Source: CAZSVE01 sp964610175
Lineage (GTDB): Bacteria > Pseudomonadota > Gammaproteobacteria > HK1
NCBI GenBank assembly: GCA_964610175.1
Contig: CAZSVE010000050.1
Span: 1 to 22,054, forward strand
Length of the DNA: 22,054 nucleotides
Direction of reading: 5' to 3'
Shown here: one piece after another, positions 7,083 through 14,967 of the stretch
How the letters are laid out: every line of letters starts with the position of its first letter
Numbering within the stretch: position 1 is the stretch's first letter
Position numbers and translations under genes: made by a program
The notes under the pieces: model-generated
What the model was told of the DNA's origin: nothing
The model's input: the letters and a program-made list of their open reading frames with translations, nothing else
Databases searched by the model: none

Positions 7083-7577
7083 CCCACCACGTCTATTTTA
7101 CCCGATTCCGCTAGGCTCGCTCCTGATTATCTCGGTATCTCTTTCATCGAACATCCGGTGGGGCACCAAGCTTACCCTCGCCAATACGGGGATTGCCCAA
7201 CCCTTGCCTCGACCCTCGTCTCCGGCAGGATGACAAGAGTGGGATAACCATGGCGTCAAGGCCACATTGTCCTATGCGGACAAAGTGAACTTCGACCATG
7301 ACGGTCGAGGCTCATTCATTGGAGCGGACAGAAATAGACCTCTCCTACAAGGATCGAAGTCACTGTCACTGGATTCCATCGGGATATCCAGTAGTATAGG
7401 GAACATCCTTCGTTCGAGGACATACGACGATTTTTGCCGTTCATCGACTCATTACGAACCGTACCAGGAGTGCTGCCTCCGAGGCGATATCCTTGGAAAT
7501 ATCCTTCCTTATCAACAACGCTTCCGACCGAAATCTCGGAACAGTCTTGACAAACAAACGGATACCAATGCGAAATC
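7083..7577. other. Intergenic stretch, possibly with a decayed coding remnant
   Basis: No intact gene is supported. The plus strand at about 7246-7330 reads GVKATLSYADKVNFDHDG, and a second frame nearby (about 7310-7345) reads TEIDLSYKDRS. Both look like beta-strands of an outer-membrane protein separated by a frame change, but no family could be named. The open frame 7267-7689 overlaps the kinase start and is not otherwise convincing. No strong promoter for the kinase was found. Confidence 0.3.
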
Positions 7578-8501
7578 ATGTCCGATCGTAAAACCTCTCT
7601 GGAAAGCCATCCCATCATCCTGGGGGAGGTCCTATTCGACCAATTCCCCACGGGAGAAACAGTCCTCGGCGGTGCGCCATTCAATGTAGCCTGGCATCTC
7701 CAGGGATTCGGCGCCGCCCCGATCTTGATTAGTCGCGTAGGCAAGGATGGCGCGGGAGAAAAGGCACGCGCGGCCATGGAAAACTGGGGTATGAACTGCA
7801 CCGCCCTGCAACAGGATTCTCACCATCCTACAGGCACCGTTCGGATCAGCTTGGATAGCGGACAACCCAGCTTTCACATTCTTCCCGATCGAGCCTACGA
7901 TCATATAGACATCATGGCCGCAAAATCTGCGTTAAAGACCATCGTCGGGGGCCATCTCTTCTATCATGGGACGCTCATTCTGCGAAACATGCCTGGAATC
8001 CTGGATGAGCTATTGGCCGATACCGCGCTGCCGGTTTTCGTCGACATGAATCTGCGCGATCCCTGGTGGAACGTCTCTGATTTTCCGCTGATTCTAAAGC
8101 GAGCCCGTTGGGTAAAAGTCAATGCTGCCGAGCTGATTACCATTGCCGATCAGCTGGGACAACGGAGGGATAATCTGGCGGAAACAGCCCGTCACCTTCA
8201 AACGACTTACCATATCGAACTCCTGATCGTCACCCGTGGCGATCGAGGGGCCGTGGCTTTCCATGGATCGGGAATGGTACTCCCCATTACGCCCCAAGAA
8301 GCGGATCCCCACCATGTCACGGATAGAGAAATCACGGACACCGTAGGCGCGGGCGACGCCTTCAGTGCCGTGGTAATACTGGGGTTGCTGCGCGGGTGGC
8401 CGCTTTCCACCATCATGCACAAAGCGCAAAGCTTTGCGAGCCGCGTATGTCGGTTACGGGGAGCGATCAGCCTCGATCGAGACTTTTACCGCACTGATTA
8501 A
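7578..8501 (+). CDS. PfkB family carbohydrate kinase (fructokinase-like)
   Basis: A 307-residue ribokinase-fold sugar kinase. The N-terminal strand PIILGEVLFDQFP is followed by the sugar-binding GGAPFNVAWHLQGFG, a conserved sugar-contact region of the family. FVDMNLRDPWW is the mid-domain element. NAAEL (near residue 185) and LIVTRGDRGAV are typical, and DTVGAGDAFSAVV carries the anion hole and catalytic base (Asp260). The GGAPFNVAWHL form is frequent in bacterial fructokinases, so a fructose-type substrate is the best guess, but ribose, adenosine or other sugars cannot be excluded. ATG 7578 is followed by about ten non-conserved residues; the Shine-Dalgarno is weak. It stands alone, with a possible coding relic upstream and a repeat element downstream. 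Confidence 0.85.
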   Translation: MSDRKTSLESHPIILGEVLFDQFPTGETVLGGAPFNVAWHLQGFGAAPILISRVGKDGAGEKARAAMENWGMNCTALQQDSHHPTGTVRISLDSGQPSFHILPDRAYDHIDIMAAKSALKTIVGGHLFYHGTLILRNMPGILDELLADTALPVFVDMNLRDPWWNVSDFPLILKRARWVKVNAAELITIADQLGQRRDNLAETARHLQTTYHIELLIVTRGDRGAVAFHGSGMVLPITPQEADPHHVTDREITDTVGAGDAFSAVVILGLLRGWPLSTIMHKAQSFASRVCRLRGAISLDRDFYRTD

Positions 8502-8664
8502 CCTTGCCCAAGGTAGGTTAGGCAAGTCGACCCCGGAAATTTCATGACAGTTTTCTTTTCGTCATCATGAAGGGAAGCCGAAATCGAATCGAGGATGAAG
8601 GATGGGGATGAAATCGGATCGAGTGACAAATGGTTTCCCTACCCTACGAGGATTATTTTACTGG

Positions 8665-8780
8665 CTAGCGAAGCTTCGACTCGAACCGATGAAGCATGAC
8701 CCGGTATTGGTAAGGCGGAATTGGTGCATTGTAAAATTCGATCCAATCGTGAAGCCGAGCGGAAAATAAACAAATTAATG
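8665..8780 (+). repeat. Dispersed repeat element, copy A
   Basis: Begins with CTAGCGAAGCTTCG and ends in CGGAAAATAAACAAATTAAT. The same approximately 110-135 bp sequence occurs inverted at 10293-10400 and 21711-21848, and in part at 3296-3342 and 21849-21930. Short open frames across it recur between copies (for example FRSASRLD on the minus strand) only because the DNA is repeated. 8502-8664 contains no gene. Confidence 0.85.
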
Positions 8781-8842
8781 TAGATTCCGTAAACACTGCC
8801 TCGGCCTCCCCCGTATACGACGAGGTAAGGCGCGGATCCCCG

Positions 8843-9060
8843 CACCCCGGCATGACCACCCGGACCTCGCCGATCCGAACCCTGAAAGATGTGGTGGTCG
8901 TACCGCCGCCTGCGGTCCTCTTCGAAGGCAATAGCGCCTATGTGATTCGGATGGCTGGGAAGGAATACGTGAGCCCCCCGTGGAGGCTGGCGAGCACGAC
9001 GCGTTTTTCATGGGGATCGGAGCAGGGATCGAAGCCGGAGACAGGCTGGCGTTGCGGGGG
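8843..9060 (+). pseudogene. Remnant of an RND efflux periplasmic adaptor (membrane fusion protein)
   Basis: The frame from 8843 reads HPGMTTRTSPIRTLKDVVVV, then PPPAVLFEGNSAYVIRMAGKEYV. A second frame from GTG 8980 reads VEAGEHDAFFMGIGAGIEAG then DRLALRG. Together they match the C-terminal part of HlyD/MdtA-type adaptors: PGM, a VVVPxxAV strand, AYVxxV, then GLEAGDRVVLxG. The two frames meet at a C6 run (8974-8979). No N-terminal half, signal peptide or hairpin domain is present upstream, so this is a leftover fragment and not just a frameshift. It is flanked by the repeat at 8665 and the nuclease gene at 9148. Confidence 0.65.
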
Positions 9061-9147
9061 ATGTCTCGCTTTTGCGGGAATGATGTTCATGCCGGGACGT
9101 ATTTCCTTGTCGAGGATAGCAAACAATGGAAATCGCCAATCCTTTCC

Positions 9148-10248
9148 TTACAGGTCTTCCAGTTCGGAGAGGGATATGCCCGCAATCTCGGCGATCTGCG
9201 CGGGTAACAAGCCCTTTTGTTTCAGCATGCGGGCGATCTCCAGAGACCTCTCGTGGGCGCCTTGTTCTATTCCCTGTTTTATCCCCTGATCCAATCCCTG
9301 TCTTATCCCTTCCTCGATTCCTTTCTCCTTTCCCATTTGGATGCCTTCCTCGATTCCTTTCTCCTTTCCCATTTGGATGCCTTCCTCGATTCCTTTCTCC
9401 TTTCCCATTTGGATGCCTTCCTCGATCCCTTTCTCCTTTCCCATTTGGATGCCTTCCTCGATCCCTTCTTCCCTCCCCATTTGGATACCTTCCTCGATCC
9501 CCTCTTCCCTGGCGTGGGTGATTACCCCCCATGTGGAGCGGGTATGATCCAGGTGGGCATCGAACCTTCTCCGTTCGGCCTCGTTCATCTTGAGATAATC
9601 GAACTTCTCCTTCAATGCTCCGATGCCCGGAGAAGTGAATTCATCCGGTATTTCATTGTTCTTGAAGGCCCAGACCCACTCGTCCAGATTGTCTCGGACG
9701 ACGTCCGGAAAACGTTTCACGGAGATGAGATAGTATTCGGGGAAGACATTTTCGCCATCGACGCGAAGCTGGTCGCCCACCAGGGATCGCTTGATCTGCA
9801 CCGATCTCCGGGTATGCAATCCGGTGAACTCGGTCTTGCCGTGGTAGACGTAGTCGTCATCCCCGGTCCGACTAACGTCGAAGTAGAGCAGATTCACGGA
9901 ATAGACCTTCCTGACATTATCGTACGGTTCGTCCAGTTTCAGGTTCTCGACGATGGTCTTGGCCGTTCCGAAGACCAGACGTTTCAGATAGGCCTTTTCC
10001 GGGAGATACTGTACCTCCACGATGATCAGATCGGAATCCTCGGTCTTGGCCAGAAGGTCCACCCGGTTGTATTTATCGGCATCATCGCGCTGGTTGCTCT
10101 CTCCCTCCAGCATATCGAGGATGGTAATGGGCCGTTGGAAGAGAGCCGTCAAAAAACCCTCGAGGACATCGAAGTTGGCCTTGTCGCGCAGCACCGTCTT
10201 GATGGCCCAGTCGAAGGTAATGATCTTTCGCCCCGATTTCTTACCCAT
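9148..10248 (-). CDS. Rpn/PDDEXK_2 family nuclease (putative transposase-associated), with C-terminal repeats
   Basis: A 366-residue protein starting MGKKSGRKIITFDWAIKTVL, typical of the PD-(D/E)XK nuclease-family transposase group related to RpnA. Candidate catalytic residues are Asp64 (NRVDLL) and Glu78-x-Gln80 (IIVEVQY), the E-x-Q variant usual in this family. Downstream is KMNEAERRRFDAHL. Then come seven 12-residue units of the type KEKGIEEGIQMG, predicted to be a charged helix or coiled coil, followed by LLPAQIAEIAGISLSELEDL, a conserved C-terminal helix-turn-helix-like tail. ATG 10248 has GGAGG 9 nt upstream. Family members promote RecA-independent recombination in E. coli; whether this one acts so is inference. 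The open frame is intact, in contrast to neighbouring relics. Confidence 0.85.
   Translation of the reverse strand: MGKKSGRKIITFDWAIKTVLRDKANFDVLEGFLTALFQRPITILDMLEGESNQRDDADKYNRVDLLAKTEDSDLIIVEVQYLPEKAYLKRLVFGTAKTIVENLKLDEPYDNVRKVYSVNLLYFDVSRTGDDDYVYHGKTEFTGLHTRRSVQIKRSLVGDQLRVDGENVFPEYYLISVKRFPDVVRDNLDEWVWAFKNNEIPDEFTSPGIGALKEKFDYLKMNEAERRRFDAHLDHTRSTWGVITHAREEGIEEGIQMGREEGIEEGIQMGKEKGIEEGIQMGKEKGIEEGIQMGKEKGIEEGIQMGKEKGIEEGIRQGLDQGIKQGIEQGAHERSLEIARMLKQKGLLPAQIAEIAGISLSELEDL
9309..9512. repeat. 36-bp tandem repeat inside the Rpn-like gene
   Basis: The block TTCCCATTTGGATGCC recurs every 36 bp, five times as CATTTGGAT, with only a few third-position changes between the first three units. 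Each unit encodes 12 residues (KEKGIEEGIQMG). The near-identity of the units points to recent slippage or unequal crossing-over, which would keep the frame because 36 is divisible by 3. Confidence 0.9.
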
Positions 10249-10292
10249 GGTGTTTCGCCTCCTTTATCCCCGGTTGGCCGGGAGTATTTTCT

Positions 10293-10400
10293 GATTTAAT
10301 TTGTTTATTTCCCGCTCGGCTTTACGAATGAGTCAAGTTTTAACGGTTCTTTACTAGCGCAGGATCATGGTTTATTGGTCCGAGGCGAAGCCTCGCTAGC
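10293..10400 (-). repeat. Dispersed repeat element, copy B
   Basis: Reverse complement of copy A: TTTAATTTGTTTATTTCCCG at one end, AGGCGAAGCCTCGCTAGC at the other. It is more diverged in the middle. Copies A and B face each other around the efflux-adaptor relic and the Rpn-like gene. A separate palindrome, TTGGCGAAGCTTCGCCAGG, lies at about 10505-10523. The rest of 10401-10722 shows no gene and no clear promoter. Confidence 0.75.
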
Positions 10401-10722
10401 GGTTATGTAGGGGGTTCCGACACCCCGGATAATGAAAGAGCGCCTGCTGTTTCATAAAATACGGCACTTCAAAAGAATCCGCGAGTAAATGTCTACTTAC
10501 TCCTTGGCGAAGCTTCGCCAGGGAATTATCCATGGGTATGAACCAACGTGCCATCGGAATGATCCGCCCCTACGGTGCAATGCCATGCTGGAACCAAGCA
10601 TGGTCATGGCTCGCTCATTGTGAGCCTGTCGATAAATGGTGTCGATAGCCGGCATTTTGATCCACACCCGTTATCGAGGCATGTATTCCTAGCCATACCT
10701 TCATAGCACAGAGTAGTAAAAG

Positions 10723-12897
10723 ATGAGTCGAAACAGCTTCGAAACAATGAATATTTTTCCGGAACGCTTCAATGCCGCTACTGTTTTCATCGATAGTCAC
10801 GTGAACGAGGGGCGAGCAAAGCGGCCCGCGATTTTTTGTGGCGAACGTGTCGTTAGCTATGGCGATCTCCATGAAAACGTCAATCGTTTCGGCAATGTTT
10901 TGCTTGATCGGGACATCCGCATGGAAGAGCGCGTCGCCATCCTGCTACCCGATATCCCCGAATTCGCCTTCGCGTTCTTCGGAACGATGAAAACAGGCGC
11001 GGTGGCCGTGCCATTGAACACCCTCCTCGGCCCCAATGAATACGAATACATGCTGGGCGACAGTCGCGCCCGGCTGTTGGTGGTCCATGCCACCCTGCTC
11101 GCACCCCTGCTCCCGATCCTCGGAAGACTCGAACACCTGAAACACGTTGTGGTTTGCGGCGGCGATATCGGGGATTACCCTCGTCTGGAAGCCCTGCTGC
11201 AAAACGCCTTGCCCACCCTCGACACCGCCGACACCAGCCGCGACGATACCGCCTTCTGGCTGTACAGCTCGGGGACCACCGGTTTCCCCAAGGGGACCGT
11301 CCATCTGCATCACGACATGGTAGTGGCAGCGGATCGGTACGCGATCCAGACCCTCGGCATCGAGGGATCGGACCTTTCTTTCTCCGTTGCCAAACTCTTC
11401 TTCGCCTATGGACTCGGCAACGGCCTGTATTTTCCCCTTCGGGTAGGCGGAACCAGTGTACTCCTGCCCGACAAGCCCATGCCCGATGCCGTATTCGGCG
11501 TCGTCGACAGATATCAGCCGACAATCTTCTACAGTGTCCCCACCAGTTACGCGGCCCTATTGCAAACCGCGGAGCGGGAAGGACGGACCAGCCTTGGTCG
11601 GGTTCGCATGTGCGTATCGGCAGGTGAACCCCTGCCGAAACCCCTGTTCGACAGGTGGCTTGCGCGCTTCGGGGTGGAGATCCTGGATGGCATCGGGTCC
11701 ACCGAGGCCCTGCATATCTTTATCTCCAACCGACCCGGAGAGGCCCGTGGCGGCAGCACGGGCCGGATGGTGCCCGGATACGACGCCAGGATCGTCGATG
11801 ACAATGGTACTGAATTGCCGCCCGGAGAGGTGGGCACCCTGCTCATCCGCGGAGACAGCATCGCATCGGGATACTGGAACAAACACGAACAGACCAAAAA
11901 GACCATCCTTGGGGAATGGTGTGATACCCGCGACAAATTTCGGGTCGACGAGGAGGGTTTCTACACCTATGCAGGACGCAGCGACGACATGATGAAGGTG
12001 GGTGGGCAATGGGTTTCGCCAACCGAGTTGGAATCGGTTCTACAGCAACACCCGGCGGTCCTGGAGAGCGGTGTCGTCGGTATCGTCGATGCACAAGGAC
12101 TCACGAATCCCGCCGCCTATATCGTGCTCAAGGAAGGATTGGCCGCATCCCCGGAATTGGCCCTGGAATTACAGGTGTTCGTCCGAGAAAACACGGCCCC
12201 CCACCACTATTCCTGTTGGATCGAATTCATCGATGACCTACCGAAAACGGCGACCGGCAAGATTCAACGATTCAAACTACGCCGGATGAGCGGCAAGCAG
12301 CCCATGGCATCCCAACAGGGACAAACGCCTTCCCGGCCGATCATGCGGGGCAATGTCGATCTCGATGAAAAAAACCAACGGGAGGACTTACCTGCCATTT
12401 CCCGATCGGAGCTTGGTGTGCAAGCCGACTCGATCCCCATCACCACGAGACCCATGACCGATGTCGTGGCGCGACTGGAAAGGCTCACCACCACAGAGGA
12501 ACGATGGGATCACCTCAGCGCGTATGTTCGATCTCAACTCGCCATGGTGCTCGGTGTCGATGATCCCTCCTCCATAGATACCGAAAGCGGCTTTTTCGAT
12601 CTCGGAATGGATTCCACGGCTGCGGTGGCATTCACGAACCGTCTCGAAGTCGGCCTCGGACACTCATTGCCGGCGACCTTGCTGTTCAAATATTCTTCAC
12701 CGAATACACTGGTGGATTACATTGTCGATGAGGTATTGGCCCAAAATGCCGATAGGGGTGCCGCTTTCGAGGTCGGACAGGCAGCGGATACCTCGCAATC
12801 ATCATCCCAAGGCGCATCCCGAGAGGCTTTGAACAAGGTCAAACGACTTTCCGACCAGGAACTGGAAGCGTTGATCGACAGGAAATTACAGAGATAA
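10723..12897 (+). CDS. Benzoate-CoA-ligase-like adenylation enzyme fused to an acyl carrier protein (PKS loading protein)
   Basis: A 724-residue fusion. Residues 10-530 are an ANL adenylation domain of the benzoate-CoA ligase type. It has phosphate loop SSGTTGFPKGTVH (182-194), KLFFAYGLGNG (224-234), GIGSTEALHIF (323-333), YAGRSDDMMKVGGQWV and catalytic Lys513 in TATGKIQRFKLR. Ala228-Tyr229 and Gly325/His331-Ile332 match the residues I recall lining the benzoate pocket of BadA-type ligases. After a variable linker, residues 585-665 form a carrier domain with FFDLGMDST (phosphopantetheine Ser631). The end, VKRLSDQELEALIDRKLQR, resembles a C-terminal PKS docking helix. It probably activates an aromatic acid as AMP ester and loads it on its own ACP for the PKS at 14968. 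The Shine-Dalgarno is weak; ATG 10747 is an alternative start. Confidence 0.88.
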   Translation: MSRNSFETMNIFPERFNAATVFIDSHVNEGRAKRPAIFCGERVVSYGDLHENVNRFGNVLLDRDIRMEERVAILLPDIPEFAFAFFGTMKTGAVAVPLNTLLGPNEYEYMLGDSRARLLVVHATLLAPLLPILGRLEHLKHVVVCGGDIGDYPRLEALLQNALPTLDTADTSRDDTAFWLYSSGTTGFPKGTVHLHHDMVVAADRYAIQTLGIEGSDLSFSVAKLFFAYGLGNGLYFPLRVGGTSVLLPDKPMPDAVFGVVDRYQPTIFYSVPTSYAALLQTAEREGRTSLGRVRMCVSAGEPLPKPLFDRWLARFGVEILDGIGSTEALHIFISNRPGEARGGSTGRMVPGYDARIVDDNGTELPPGEVGTLLIRGDSIASGYWNKHEQTKKTILGEWCDTRDKFRVDEEGFYTYAGRSDDMMKVGGQWVSPTELESVLQQHPAVLESGVVGIVDAQGLTNPAAYIVLKEGLAASPELALELQVFVRENTAPHHYSCWIEFIDDLPKTATGKIQRFKLRRMSGKQPMASQQGQTPSRPIMRGNVDLDEKNQREDLPAISRSELGVQADSIPITTRPMTDVVARLERLTTTEERWDHLSAYVRSQLAMVLGVDDPSSIDTESGFFDLGMDSTAAVAFTNRLEVGLGHSLPATLLFKYSSPNTLVDYIVDEVLAQNADRGAAFEVGQAADTSQSSSQGASREALNKVKRLSDQELEALIDRKLQR

Positions 12898-12914
12898 GCG
12901 GTATCCCCTATTCA

Positions 12915-13955
12915 TCATGGCACGAATTTGTCGAACCTGTGTTTGCTGGCATCCAGATACTCCGAATGAGGATCTATGGAAATCCACCTTCGTTGCAGAT
13001 GTTCGCAAACCATACCGGTCGTATTCGAACCTGCAAATGGATCGACGACCAAATCTCCTACATCCGTTACCAACCTAACGAAAAACTCGGGAAGTGCCGC
13101 TGGAAACCTGGCCGGATGAATTTTGATTCCGGTTGCTTTACAACGCCTCGTATATCGATCATTGGCCGAGTTGTTTCCAAAAATCAGGAATGAATCCGCT
13201 GTCTCATCGATTACATTCGCACTAATCGAACCACCGGTTTCCACTTTGTCGAACGAGGAATTGATAACATGTCCGGATGGACGTTTGGTAACCGTAACAC
13301 CCTTTTTATTCAGCCTAATCATATCCTTACTGTATGGTTTCAGTACCTTTCGGTTATTGGCTTTCGGCCATGGCGTCTTGGAAAGCCACCATATATATTC
13401 AACCGCATCTTTGATTCGAATGCGGCGTACGGTTACCCACTCGGCTGGAACGGGCATTTTGGCGGGGTTATACCAGAAACATTCCTGAGCCAGGTTGAAC
13501 CCTACTCGTTCTACAAGAGAAATCAGTAGTTTGTAGTGATAGAGGGATCGAGTAGGCTTACCTTCGTTATAACTTCCGCCTATGTTCAAAATGAAGCTCC
13601 CATCCTCTGTCAATACTCTTTTTATTTCTTCGGCAAAAGGCATAAACCACTCGATATAATCACATTTGTCGGCATTACCATATTCCTTTTTGAAATGGAG
13701 CGCGTATGGGGGGGAAGTGATGACCGCATTGACTGAACCAGTGGGAAGTTTAGTTAGTTCTTGGCGTGAATCACCAAGAATGGCACTTCCATAGGGCGTT
13801 GAATAGTAATCGTCGATGTCTTCCAGGATTCCCCTATCGAACGGGGATCCAAGCGTTAATGTAGTTTGCTGGCACATGCTTTCGGGCCTCGACCGAGAAA
13901 CTTCTCCCATAAATATCTTGCCCAATAGAATCTGATAATCAATGCAATTATGCAT
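12915..13955 (-). CDS. Site-specific DNA methyltransferase (beta class, probably N4-cytosine) of a type II R-M system
   Basis: Catalytic motif IV is AVITSPPYA (SPPY at 81-84), and the AdoMet-binding motif DPFAGSNTTG (about 305-314) lies C-terminal to it. This order defines the beta class. SPPY favours N4-cytosine over N6-adenine methylation, although it is not exclusive. FILNIGGSYNEG follows in the core. It is convergent with the ligase gene (17 nt apart) and divergent from the restriction gene. The ATG at 13955 overlaps the -10 of a strong promoter and has no Shine-Dalgarno, so translation more likely starts at Met16 (13910) or Met27 (13877, GAGG upstream). It protects DNA against the adjacent endonuclease. 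The recognition sequence cannot be read from the protein. Confidence 0.88.
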   Translation of the reverse strand: MHNCIDYQILLGKIFMGEVSRSRPESMCQQTTLTLGSPFDRGILEDIDDYYSTPYGSAILGDSRQELTKLPTGSVNAVITSPPYALHFKKEYGNADKCDYIEWFMPFAEEIKRVLTEDGSFILNIGGSYNEGKPTRSLYHYKLLISLVERVGFNLAQECFWYNPAKMPVPAEWVTVRRIRIKDAVEYIWWLSKTPWPKANNRKVLKPYSKDMIRLNKKGVTVTKRPSGHVINSSFDKVETGGSISANVIDETADSFLIFGNNSANDRYTRRCKATGIKIHPARFPAALPEFFVRLVTDVGDLVVDPFAGSNTTGMVCEHLQRRWISIDPHSEYLDASKHRFDKFVP

Positions 13956-13974
13956 TATTGGTTAACAATGTCAA
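13942..13974 (-). promoter_or_regulatory. Methyltransferase promoter with overlapping palindromic operator
   Basis: On the minus strand TTGACA (13974-13969) is followed after 16 nt by CATAAT (13952-13947), a near-consensus sigma-70 promoter. The inverted repeat ATGCA-ATTA-TGCAT (13942-13955) covers the -10 box. It lies in the 31-nt gap and start region between the divergent R and M genes. A regulator bound here, perhaps the helix-turn-helix of the endonuclease, could balance the two genes. Confidence 0.65.
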
Positions 13975-13986
13975 CCGTCTGGAAAA

Positions 13987-14856
13987 ATGATGAAAGAATG
14001 GCTCTCACAAGCCGATGCTGCGAGGCTAAGGGGCGTTAGTAGACAAGCGATTTCCAAACTTGTTCGGAAAGGACGCTTCCGAACATTAGTGATCGGTGGT
14101 CATGTTTTCGTGCACAAAGAGGACGTTATCGGACGAGGAGGTGAACGAAGTAGTCATAATGAGTCGGATATCGTCTTGAGTGTCAAGGAAATCCTGGCCG
14201 AGGCTCCCGAACAAGATAGATTCGCTGTTTTCCAGTGGTTACGTGAAACTCGAAAAATACACCCACTGGAAGATGAATTCGGGATATCCGCGAATGTTAT
14301 ACTGGAAGCCATTTCCCGTTCTTCCGAGTTGACAAAACGCGGCATAAGAGGCGTCATTGCCGAAGCTGTTTTCAAGGCTGAGGTAGTAGATGGGTTGGAA
14401 AACTGGCACGATGTTACACCCGACGGTGATTACTCTTATGATTTTCTCCTTTCCGACGGTAATCGCGAAATATCCATTCAATTGAAAATGCAGCGCCTAA
14501 AATCTCAGCGCCCAATGACTGCCAACGAAGGTTACAAAATACTCGATTCCTCATACTGGGTAGTAGAGACTCAACGTACCCGAGGAGGAAAAACCAATAC
14601 TGGTAATGACACTAGGCCCTATAAATTCGGTGAATTCGATCTGTTGGCTGTTTCCATGCATCCCAGCACGAAAAACTGGTCGGATTTCCTTTTTACAGTC
14701 TCCGATTGGTTAATCGAGCAACCGGAAAATACTAATCAAGTCCTAAAATTTCAACCGGTACCAAAGAGAAAGGATAATCATTGGACGGATAATTTACTTC
14801 AGGCCATAGATTGGTTTTTCTCTAACGAGAAAAAGAAAATAGCCGGCCTTCTATAA
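13987..14856 (+). CDS. Type II restriction endonuclease-like protein with N-terminal helix-turn-helix
   Basis: A 289-residue protein. Residues 4-48 (LSQADAARLRGVSRQAISKL, then VFVHKEDV) form an excisionase/MerR-like helix-turn-helix. Then come AISRSSELTKRGIRGVIAEAVF and YDFLLSDGNREISIQLKMQR. Asp152, with Gln165-x-Lys167, fits a PD-(D/E)XK core in which the acidic residue of the second motif is Gln; Glu126 may contribute. The head-to-head pairing with a DNA methyltransferase makes a restriction endonuclease the natural reading; I recognise the pattern but cannot name the enzyme or site. GGA precedes ATG 13987. DNA is visibly AT-richer than the PKS genes on either side, suggesting transfer of the R-M pair. 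Transcription may run on into the PKS, 38 nt before its likely true start. Confidence 0.75.
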   Translation: MMKEWLSQADAARLRGVSRQAISKLVRKGRFRTLVIGGHVFVHKEDVIGRGGERSSHNESDIVLSVKEILAEAPEQDRFAVFQWLRETRKIHPLEDEFGISANVILEAISRSSELTKRGIRGVIAEAVFKAEVVDGLENWHDVTPDGDYSYDFLLSDGNREISIQLKMQRLKSQRPMTANEGYKILDSSYWVVETQRTRGGKTNTGNDTRPYKFGEFDLLAVSMHPSTKNWSDFLFTVSDWLIEQPENTNQVLKFQPVPKRKDNHWTDNLLQAIDWFFSNEKKKIAGLL

Positions 14857-14894
14857 TAGTTAAGGGTAACTACGACCAAAGAGGAATCTCGTGG

Positions 14895-14967
14895 ATGTCC
14901 CACCCTTCTACAAGCGATTTCGAAAAATTATCCCCCCCTGCAGCGGGCCGCCCTTGCCCTGGAGCAG
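14895..14967 (+). pseudogene. Out-of-frame N-terminal docking segment of the PKS
   Basis: ATG 14895, preceded by AAAGAGG, reads MSHPSTSDFEKLSP and then meets a C7 run (14932-14938). Removing one C joins it to LQRAALALEQ and on into MQSRLDAMESARTEPIAIIG of the PKS. Segments of the form LSPLxRAxLALEQMQxRLD are usual N-terminal docking helices just before a KS. As written, the PKS can only start at 14968 (no Shine-Dalgarno) and loses part of this helix. Confidence 0.75.

Noticed and set aside
8501..8530. Terminator after the sugar kinase (ACCTTGCCCAAGGT)
   Set aside because: The stem is only six base pairs with a two-base loop and has no T-run after it.
9309..9512. CRISPR-like regular repeats
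   Set aside because: There are no unique spacers; the 36-bp units are contiguous and in frame inside a coding gene.
9217..10299. Long plus-strand open frame over the nuclease gene
   Set aside because: Shadow of the minus-strand Rpn-like gene; its repeats are the complement of the 36-bp units.
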